A stretch of 64,000 nt of DNA, taken from the NCBI GenBank assembly GCA_024509875.1, contig JAMPIV010017522.1, positions 124,001 to 188,000 of the forward strand, written 5' to 3'. This document shows, piece by piece, positions 54,511 to 64,000 of the stretch. Position 1 is the first letter of the stretch; each line of letters begins with the position of its first letter. A model generated the notes under the pieces. The model was given only the letters and a program-made list of their open reading frames with translations. It was not told the DNA's origin and did no database searches. A program made the position numbers and the translations under genes. This DNA is from Oreohelix idahoensis (Eukaryota; Mollusca; Gastropoda; Stylommatophora; Oreohelicidae).

Positions 54511-56554
54511 GACAAGCCAGTAGTGCACTTTTACAACTTTCGTCCTCTCCGGCAGTATCACTTCTTTTCTTCATTTTCCTCACAGTTCATCCTATTATTT
54601 GGTACATTTTATGCACCTTCCATGTTTGCTTAGCCGCTCCCAGACTTGTTTATCATAGCATGACAAGGCTAATTAGACAGGTCAGCGGATAATACATGTA
54701 TCACCTAAGTCGTCTATCCACCTTTGATAGAGACAATATGTGTTGATCCAAGATGGTCCCGACTACTCCTCAAAACAATGACCCGGCAGAGTACGGAAAG
54801 AAAGCCATATTGTTTGTCTAAGCTGCCGGCGATCCGTATCTGTCCGGCTGGCGGATGCACGAAAACACATGTGATTTACATAATCGCTTCCGCTGGACCA
54901 TCTCTGCATAATTATTACCGATAAACTGTCCGGGGACACAATATGGGCAGAAAGCATCTAGACAGGAAATATGTTCGCAGATTTGTTTGAGTGTTTGCAT
55001 AAAGATGCAATCGGAAGTATTACTGCCTTATTAGAAAGAGGTCATGCGTTGGAATGTTAAAATTTGATATTTTAAAACACGCGGGGGATATTATGATTTA
55101 ACACCTCGACCCATATAGTTCTAAAGAGCTTACTATTGGCTTGATTTGAGAGCCGGAAAAGACTTTAACGTTCACTGGCAAATTCGCTGGAAGTATAATC
55201 TGGGATTTGAACTGAGAAATGGAAATATAATCTAGCGAAATCAAAGTCCCAAATCAGACTGCATTGCAACATCAAATTAGCAACTCCCAGGAGCCAGAGA
55301 GACATCGGACTAAGAATTCCAAAATTATAAGTGACAGAGCGAAGTATTTGGGCAACTCTGAAACTTAAAAGTAAACATGCAGTTTTAAATACCAAGACTG
55401 GAAACTTAATGGACCAGGACAGAGTAATCGGGCAACTTTGAAACTTAAAAGTTAACCCGCATTTTTTTAAAACAAAGACTGGAGACCTAGAATCAGATCA
55501 CCCGTCATAAGAGGAATACTACAATTTCCCAGACCAAGTGATTCGAAGCATCTAATAACGTGCTGTGACCACTCTAACTGTGCCAGGAGATTGTGTTCCC
55601 AAAAGTTACTTTGGGGCAAGTGTAAACATTTATTTTACAAACGTGAATTTGGCATGTTTTCTTGCTAAGTGATTTCATATGAGGCTGGCAACCTCAACAT
55701 ATGAAAATAGTATATTCATAAACCACCACAGCAAGCACTGGTAATTGTTTCTTGCTAGTCGTATAGAAAACCGACAGCAGATGTGACACAGACTCCGAAT
55801 GGAGCAGTGATGAGTGATGATTACATCACATGTGCCTAAAGTGTATAGTATCATTTTGTGAGATATATGTACCTTGTTAAGTGTAATTCAGGCAAGCCAT
55901 TGCCCTCACGCTGTCCAGACACATTTTTCCTATTAAAGTAACCAAAAGAATAACTGATTTTTAATCATATTCCCCGATTTATACTGTGTATACTCAGGGA
56001 GAATAAGTATTCAGAGAGGCTAACATTGGTGGGTGGACAGCAAGACAAGGCGACTGCTAATTTGCAGCCCACAAATGTACTTAGCAGAGGCATTTGTTCT
56101 TTTTTATTTTGTCTAAAGTTCGTGGAACGAAGCTATCAGACTGTTCGTGGGATGAAGATGCAAGACTGAAGTTTCGACGTCACTAGTTGTGAGTTAAAAG
56201 CAGGGAATCAACACTTCCCGCCTACATTGGACACGTTGTGTGGAGAAGGGCCCTCATCACAGAAGAATTGACGAAACCACAGCTGCAGCACTCACTTAGA
56301 TCAGCTAAGTTTATTAAGGAAACAACAAAAGGACAATTGTTTTTATCAATCCTCAAGCCAAGTCTCAGTGAAGACAATTTTATTTACATCTAAAATTCAC
56401 CATCATTCCATCGCTATTTTAACCTGTTAAAACTAATTGATTATTAAATTTGTTACACGTTGTTTTAAAACATAGCAATCATAATTGATTCAGATATTAT
56501 AAGTATGAAAGCAAACATACGAGCAAGACTCTTTAATATATTGTCACGAAGTGG

Positions 56555-56721
56555 ATTTCTTCTTCTTCTTCTTCTTCGTTCGCCCTGAAAAGGACAGTGG
56601 TTGCGTTGTGTCTGTTTACAACGTAGCTGTGATATCTGCACCTTTCGGTCGACACATCCGACTTCTGCACGGCATTTTTCAGGACCGGGTTTGCCTTCCC
56701 ATTTCGATCCACACTCGCTCA
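56555..56721 (-). mobile_element. SINE family 2 copy, truncated at the duplication breakpoint
   Basis: The minus-strand SINE tail (CTT repeat, about 56559-56578) and body stop at CACTCGCTCA, where copy 2 of the duplication begins. The missing head is present in the full copy at 60299-60596. Confidence 0.92.
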
Positions 56722-59700
56722 AACTCTCACAAACAGGCAACACCTGCAAATATTACAGTATAAGCCATGCACTACATGGTATACCATCTGTTCTGTAAAT
56801 ACTGTAATATTCACTGTCGAGTTTTCAGCTTTGTTGAGTCTGTAACGTGGTTTTTTCCCCGTCTTTCTTTTCATGAATGTCAGTTTTACTTTCATTGTAC
56901 AGGATAAACATTCTACCGGGGTTTGACTACTGCCCACATCTGGTGCCTGTTCTAATAAGGACATCCCGAATTGAATTTCTCTATTTTCAATAAAACATTA
57001 TATGGTCGACTGGTTCCTAATTTGGCGATGCCTACATTTATTAGTGTAAGCTTAATTATCTTCGCGCATAAAAACTATTCATCCCATAATAAATTCGCAA
57101 TGCATAGCGTAAAGTAATATCAGCCTTTCGCCCACACCATGTCTGTTTTGGTTTACCTAAATTTAAAAAAAAAGAACATTTCTACGTCTTTTGCAATAAT
57201 GCTTCCTTTTGCTATGGATAGTTGAGGTTTTATTTATTTTTTTCGCTAGCTGTTTCAGTCAGAAGTAAAAATCTTTATCAAATTGGCTAGTTGTTGTTGG
57301 TGGCACAGCCATAAATAAAAATAAGACGTTGCTGAGCTTTATGGATACGTTGTGCCGTACTTTACAGCGGCAATGCTGTATCGAAGCCTTTCAGCCAGGC
57401 ACATACGACGTCGTCAGGATCTATTCTAGTAGACAATTTGTCATACTGTTGCTCACAACAGCAACGTCAACTACTTTCAATTAAAGGACGTATAATTTTA
57501 ATTTAATTAATACTTTTTTTTGGGTTATATATTTAACTTAATTGTCGCTTTCTCTCTCTTCTGTTTTCGATTGTTCGATATGATGACGGTCTTATGGCCG
57601 TAAAAAAGTAGGCAATTTCCGTTGTCCTCGAAGTCTCGTGACCTATTTTTGTTTCCCCGCCGAGTTAAGCAAGCATTTTTATTCGGTTTTATTTTCCTTA
57701 AACTCAGACTGTCCCCACCCTATCCGTATGACAGCAGATGATTTGAAATCAGTTTTTCAATCTCCTACATTATAGGTCACCCAAGGTTTAGTAGCCTGAT
57801 CTACACTGAACATTCTGACTTTAGGGCGCCAGATAAGCGCCCTTGCCCCTTCTCCTGTATGTCAAATCAGTCGTGCCACCAGAAAACGAGGAGATGGGCT
57901 ATATTTTATTGCACGCTTTGGACGCACTTACAATGAGGCGAGATTACAACGCCATTCAGGGCTCTGACAGCATTTAAATAAAAATCTATGAAACTAGAAT
58001 TGACACGGCAGGTCAGCACTCTCATTTATTTCTTACCGCCCAGTCAAGATTCTCGTTTATTTCTTACCGCCCTGTCAAGATTCTCGTTTATTTCTTACCG
58101 CCCAGTCAAGATTCTCGTTTATTTCTTACAAGATTCTCGGTTATTTCTTACTACCCAGTACAGATTCTCGTTTATTTCTCACTGCCCAGCCAAGATTCTC
58201 GTTTATTTCTTATCAACCAGTCAAGATTCTCGTTTATTTCTTATCACTGTGACAAGCCAGTAGTGCACTTTTACAACTTTCGTCCTCTCCGGCAGTATCA
58301 CTTCTTTTCTTCATTTTCCTCACAGTTCATCCTATTATTTGGTACATTTTATGCACCTTCCATGTTTGCTTAGCCGCTCCCAGACTTGTTTATCATAGCA
58401 TGACAAGGCTAATTAGACAGGTCAGCGGATAATACATGTATCACCTAAGTCGTCTATCCACCTTTGATAGAGACAATATGTGTTGATCCAAGATGGTCCC
58501 GACTACTCCTCAAAACAATGACCCGGCAGAGTACGGAAAGAAAGCCATATTGTTTGTCTAAGCTGCCGGCGATCCGTATCTGTCCGGCTGGCGGATGCAC
58601 GAAAACACATGTGATTTACATAATCGCTTCCGCTGGACCATCTCTGCATAATTATTACCGATAAACTGTCCGGGGACACAATATGGGCAGAAAGCATCTA
58701 GACAGGAAATATGTTCGCAGATTTGTTTGAGTGTTTGCATAAAGATGCAATCGGAAGTATTACTGCCTTATTAGAAAGAGGTCACGCGTTGGAATGTTAA
58801 AATTTGATATTTTAAAACACGCGGGGGATATTATGATTTAACACCTCGACCCATATAGTTCTAAAGAGCTTACTATTGGCTTGATTTGAGAGCCGGAAAA
58901 GACTTTAACGTTCACTGGCAAATTCGCTGGAAGTATAATCTGGGATTTGAACTGAGAAATGGAAATATAATCTAGCGAAATCAAAGTCCCAAATCAGACT
59001 GCATTGCAACATCAAATTAGCAACTCCCAGGAGCCAGAGAGACATCGGACTAAGAATTCCAAAATTATAAGTGACAGAGCGAAGTATTTGGGCAACTCTG
59101 AAACTTAAAAGTAAACATGCAGTTTTAAATACCAAGACTGGAAACTTAATGGACCAGGACAGAGTAATCGGGCAACTTTGAAACTTAAAAGTTAACCCGC
59201 ATTTTTTAAAAATAAAGACTGGAGACCTAGAATCAGATCACCCGTCATAAGAGGAATACTACAATTTCCCAGACCAAGTGATTCGAAGCATCTAATAACG
59301 TGCTGTGACCATTCTAACTGTGCCAGGAGATTGTGTTCCCAAAAGTTACTTTGGGGCAAGTGTAAACATTTATTTTACAAACGTGAATTTGGCATGTTTT
59401 CTTGCTAAGTGATTTCATATGAGGCTGGCAACCTCAACATATGAAAATAGTATATTCATAAACCACCACAGCAAGCACTGGTAATTGTTTCTTGCTAGTC
59501 GTATAGAAAACCGACAGCAGATGTGACACAGACTCCGAATGGAGCAGTGATGAGTGATGATTACATCACATGTGCCTAAAGTGTATAGTATCATTTTGTG
59601 AGATATATGTACCTTGTTAAGTGTAATTCAGGCAAGCCATTGCCCTCACGCTGTCCAGACACATTTTTCCTATTAAAGTAACCAAAAGAATAACTGATTT

Positions 59701-60458
59701 TTAATCATATTCCCCGATTTATACTGTGTATACTCAGGGAGAATAAGTATTCAGAGAGGCTAACATTGGTGGGTGGACAGCAAGACAAGGCGACTGCTAA
59801 TTTGCAGCCCACAAATGTACTTAGCAGAGGCATTTGTTCTTTTTTATTTTGTCTAAAGTTTGTGGAACGAAGCTATCAGACTGTTCGTGGGATGAAGATG
59901 CAAGACTGAAGTTTCGACGTCACTAGTTGTGAGTTAAAAGCAGGGAATCAACACTTCCCGCCTACATTGGACACGTTGTGTGGAGAAGGGCCCTCATCAC
60001 AGAAGAATTGACGAAACCACAGCTGCAGGACTCACTTAGATCAGCTAAGTTTATTAAGGAAACAACAAAAGGACAATTGTTTTTATCAATCCTCAAGCCA
60101 AGTCTCAGTGAAGACAATTTTATTTACATCTAAAATTCACCATCATTCCATCGCTATTTTAACCTGTTAAAACTAATTGATTATTAAATTTGTTACACGT
60201 TATTTTAAAACATAGCAATCATAATTGATTCAGATATTATAAGTATGAAAGCAAACATACGAGCAAGACTCTTTAAAATATTGTCACGAAGTGGATTTCT
60301 TCTTCTTCTTCTTCGTTTGCCCTGAAAAGGACGGTGGTTGCGTTGTGTCTGTTTACAACGTAGCTGTGATATCTGCACCTTTCGGTCGACACATCCGACT
60401 TCTGCACGGCATTTTTCAGGACCGGGTTTGCCTTCCCATTTCGATCCACACTCGCTCA
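56722..60458 (+). repeat. 3.7-kb tandem duplication, copy 2
   Basis: A direct repeat of 53011-56721 with very few differences seen by eye (for example 56779 G for A, and C/T changes near 58784 and 59311). Followed without a break by the rest of the SINE. Confidence 0.95.
58020..58245. repeat. 31-bp minisatellite in copy 2
   Basis: About seven units; one more than in copy 1 (58165-58200, with CTCACTGCCCAGCC variant). Confidence 0.93.
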
Positions 60459-60596
60459 GCCAGCCTGCACAGCTGCAGACTGTTTCCAGGACCACCACGT
60501 GGAGGTGGAGTGTGGTCTTGACCAGCTCTGGTTTGCTGGTCCTGACGCAGGCAGTCAAGCTATGAGTCGCTGACTGCAGTCTCTATTGCTGCGTCT
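60299..60596 (-). mobile_element. SINE family 2, full-length copy
   Basis: A 298-bp insertion with a perfect 15-bp TSD TCACGAAGTGGATTT (60284-60298 and 60597-60611). The minus-strand orientation starts near GCAGCAATAGAGACTGCAGTC and ends with (GAA)n. It predates the tandem duplication, since the duplication breakpoint lies inside it. Confidence 0.95.
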
Positions 60597-60611
60597 TCAC
60601 GAAGTGGATTT

Positions 60612-62571
60612 AAGTTTATAGAGTTTGCCTAAGTGTAGGCAAGACCCTAATATTAGAAAGTCTGAGAAGATAGAATTTAGATGAAAATGACAGTGACTGT
60701 GGACAGATGAGACTATTGGCTCAAGGGGTGAGAACCTGGATTGACTCTCCCTTGCCACTCGTGACTAACAATTTGCTATAGCCTCACACCCCTCTGACTA
60801 CCTTTAAACACAAGGAGATAAGGTGTAAATAACGACCACAGACACCATTATACAGACAACATATAGGTACAGTTTAGTATAGAAGCTGATCCAGTGTACA
60901 GTATATAGATATTTTATTTACACAATAAAACATGAAAAGGTCATCATACAGCAAAGAAATAAATATCGTGCATTGTTGCACAGACCTGTAAAAGCAAAGA
61001 ACCAATTAAATAGATAGCCACATTAAAACCACAACCACATTCACTCTGTCAGTCACCCTGCTGGGGAAAAATAGAATGATTAGTGATTGAAACCACAATC
61101 TAAATGGTGGGGCATCAACTATAGCCTCCACTGTCTACTACTATTAGACTGGCTAATGTCTCTGTCCTGCTGACTCTGCCTAAACAAAATGTCTACACAG
61201 CTTCCAACTCGTAGGGCGATAAGTGCTGCTAACTAAAACACCAGACTGCTACACTAGTAGACTTTTATAACATCTATTTCCCAAAGGCTATCCTCTGAGG
61301 ATATCATCAGACCCTACTGGTCCCGGCTATCTCCTCTCTCTCTCTCTCTTTGCTTCAGTGTCTCTCTGACACTCTCGATATCTGCTGAGGTGGCGTCTCC
61401 GTTACGCCTTCTCATTGACTTAATCAGAACCAGGAATGATCACCCTTTCTCCTGTTTTCTGACGACTGCACTGATGACTTGATTAACCAGCACGAGGTAC
61501 TTGATTAAGATATAGCACTTTCCCCGATAACCCGCTCAAGGTTTAGAGGAACACAGCCGCTATTTCTGGCTGTATAAAATTAGACCAATCTCCCGGACAC
61601 GTGCCGTTGTTGGAGTGGTAAAATGATCAAGCTCTCGGCTCCTGCAATACCAACTTTTCCGTTGGTAATTTGTAGGATACAAACTACACTGTCCTACTGT
61701 ACCGTGAACCACTGTAGACAAAAGAAATGCATCAAATGTACAACAGCTTCAACCATAACTCATCTCTAACATATACCTCCCTTTCCCCCGCTAGGCACAA
61801 CGATACATAAAATATTTTTATCCACGTGTCACTTCAATCTCACTCCTTCTACTCCCCTTCACCCGCTATGCACAACGATACATAAAATATTGCTACCCAC
61901 GTGTCTCTCTATCTCAACCTCCTTCTACTCCTCCCTTCCCTTCAACTTAAAATCTTTCTGGTAAGTAAACAAAAACCCCAGACACTGTCTGACCGTAATC
62001 TTTTGTTACGCATGGCTAACCACGTGGCAAACATTCAACTAGGGAAATCTCCTGTCCGAAATTCCTTGGTCTCCTTTATAACATTACACATGAGGTTTCC
62101 CGCTTAACCCAAAATTTTAATTACTCCTCTCGCTAGGAATACTTTACTCTTCTAAGCAATACAGTTCACGTATACATTACATCTCTTACTGCATTAACAA
62201 ACATTTAAGGTGCAATAAAATAACATACACACCATTAGATGCCAAATAAAATTACACTTGTAAATATACAGAAATTAATGGTGGACAACGTGACCCGTTT
62301 ATCCCGACCACGCGCGTTTCCCACTTACGTCATTTTACGCTGACCGCGAAAGTTCTTAACAAAGAAACTGGGACTATGTGATCGCGATAATTTAACAAAG
62401 AAAAACCCTCGTGATCGCAATTAACTTTAAAGAAAAGAAAACTGGTGCGAGTATAAACAAAACCTACCGTCATAGAACCCAATAAAATATCTACAGAAAA
62501 AGACCAAACACATAATAATTTAAGAAAGAGAAGACTGGGCCTGTTGAAAAGACAGAATTACAGTACATCAT

Positions 62572-62575
<4 letters not shown>
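60612..62575. other. Unassigned, with a short tandem pair
   Basis: No gene recognised. A diverged tandem pair of about 72 bp lies at about 61790-61925 (shared CACAACGATACATAAAATATT and CACGTGTC). A short CT run is at about 61330-61350. Confidence 0.5.
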
Positions 62576-62650
<75 letters not shown>

Positions 62651-62651
62651 C
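62572..62651. repeat. (CA)n(TA)n(CA)n microsatellite
   Basis: A CA run, about 48 bp of TA, then CA again. Confidence 0.95.
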
Positions 62652-63004
62652 CATCTAGACATATATTTACATCTATAGAGCAAACACTTATGAAAAAGGA
62701 ATTTCGCTGGATTTATAACAGCTGGGGGCTTGAACGGGCTAAAACCATTGCTTAATTCTTCACAAAAGGCGACGGATCAGATATAAGTTAATAGTGATCT
62801 GCCCTATACAGCATTGTTCTTGACTTCTGAAAACATCTTGTGAAAACTCCCTTGAGATAGAAGCATCATTATCCTTCTATCTACAACTCTGCCAAGAGTA
62901 ATCTTGTGCGAAGGTAGACACCTTTAAAGACCCATATTAGATACTCTTGAGTTTTGGTCACTGGTGGACCACTACTGCAGAGCTAAGGGGAGGAAATCCG
63001 TGAC

Positions 63005-63285
63005 AACTGCCCAGTCAAGATTCTCGTTTATTTCTTACCGCCCAGTCAAGATTCTCGTTTATTTCTTACAAGATTCTCGTTAATTTCTTACCGTCCAGTC
63101 AAGATTCTCGTTTATTTCTTACAAGATTCTCGTTAATTTCTTACCGTCCAGTCAAGATTCTCGTTTATTTCTTACCGCCCAGTCAAGATTCTCGTTTACT
63201 TCTTACCGCCCAGTCAAGATTCTCATTTATTTCTTACAAGTTACAAGATTCTTGTTTATTTCTTACCGCCCCGTCAAGATTCTTT
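63005..63285. repeat. 31-bp minisatellite, third array
   Basis: About nine units of the AGATTCTCGTTTATTTCTTA family, with several 21-bp short units, outside the tandem duplication and without its flanks. Confidence 0.93.
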
Positions 63286-64000
63286 ACCCTTTCTTGTCGA
63301 CAAACAAGCTACTCCAAGTAAGTAGTTGTTGCAGTCTTAGGGACTAAACAACTGTGTTCCCTAGACTTCCCTGCCCTGTCCTCTCCATATATACCAGCTG
63401 ATCTACGTACATTATATCAACATTCTTATCTTCCACAGTTGTGTCCATATGATCGCGTGCAATGCCGACTGATATATTATTGTTTTCCATGCTCTACGAT
63501 GTCTGGTTTCCTGAATCAGCTGTGTCTTCATATGCGATGCCATCAAAACACGTACACAATCCTTTAAATTATCAAACAACACCAACAATAAAATTATTAC
63601 GATTACACACATCATACGAGTAGTCAGAAAGTCGACAATATCCACGATTTTATATTATCACATGCCGTGTAAAAGACAGGCTAGGTATGCTCCCCGTTCC
63701 AAGGTTTCCCGTATCCACTTCATTTATATTACATTATGATATAAATGTTGTTATATTGTATTCCATGTTTTCATCTGTGACTCGTGCATTTTTCAAGCGT
63801 CAATTTTCCAACAAAGACCAGATCATTTCATCGTACTATGCCCTGTATCTTATTTTATTCATTCTGATAATTAGCCAATTCTCCCTGGTGATGACCTCAT
63901 GACGGTAATGTAGGCTGAGTTGTGCCCATTAAAAAATATATTAAATATGTGTCATGTTTGGCAATGATTCTGCTCCATCATGATACAATGAATACAATTT
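63286..64000. other. Unassigned, non-coding
   Basis: No convincing gene. Two frames of 71-77 aa (63412-63645 minus, 63687-63902 plus) have hydrophobic stretches but no recognisable domain. Confidence 0.45.

Larger units (their letters stand above)
53011..56721 (+). repeat. 3.7-kb tandem duplication, copy 1
   Basis: Repeats almost identically at 56722-60458. It starts AACTCTCACAAACAGG and ends inside a GAA-tailed SINE (CCACACTCGCTCA). Length 3711 bp versus 3737 bp in copy 2; most of the difference is one extra 31-bp minisatellite unit in copy 2. It carries no recognisable protein; small frames (for example 54724-54924) are simply present twice. Confidence 0.95.

Noticed and set aside
54724..54924. 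Small frames repeated at identical spacing (54.7/58.5 kb, 55.2/58.9 kb) as conserved genes
   Set aside because: They are paired only because the 3.7-kb segment is duplicated. No independent sign of coding.

Overview
This is animal nuclear DNA, not a prokaryotic or viral contig. It is AT-rich and dense in microsatellites and minisatellites, with large introns, GT-AG splice sites and retroelements of several classes. The mix (integrase-before-RT Ty3/gypsy elements, RTE-like LINEs with short simple tails, tRNA-derived SINEs, a ZBED/GTF2IRD2-type hAT and an Mn-type cation diffusion facilitator gene) suggests a lophotrochozoan, perhaps a gastropod mollusc. The taxon is inference; the animal origin is well supported.

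Layout. 1-3.6 kb: simple-sequence tracts. 3.6-5.2 kb: a minus-strand LINE ('LINE C') with perfect target-site duplications (TSDs). 6.28-15.47 kb: a complete, very young LTR retrotransposon with 2.6-kb LTRs and a 5-bp TSD. It encodes Gag, protease and integrase but no reverse transcriptase. 16.5-17.3 kb: SINE and LINE debris. 18.0-20.2 kb: a 28-bp minisatellite interrupted by a perfect SINE palindrome that itself carries a GAA-tailed SINE. 20.7-23.9 kb: an RTE-like LINE holding a short element that shares its 3' tail.

24.99-44.50 kb (minus strand): the one convincing cellular gene, a three-exon Mn-type cation diffusion facilitator of 479 aa. Exons lie at 44274-44501, 40362-40473 and 24994-26093; splice sites and phase agree. 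Intron 2 (14.3 kb) holds one LINE inside another, a Gag-PR-INT-RT-RNaseH retrotransposon sitting between blocks of a 74-bp array, and a hAT transposon with a LINE inside it and a SINE inside that. Intron 1 holds LINE pieces, one of which has grown a 36-bp minisatellite, and a roughly 150-base poly-C tract.

45-64 kb: no convincing gene. It holds a 302-bp LINE C copy with a 13-bp TSD, a U2-snRNA-headed chimeric retro-insertion, a degenerate repeat field, a tRNA-SINE, and a 3.7-kb tandem duplication (53011-56721 / 56722-60458) whose breakpoint lies inside a SINE.

The strongest candidates for something new are the recently mobile LTR element with no RT of its own, the two elements in which integrase follows protease directly, and the signs that minisatellites are being born from retroelement sequence.
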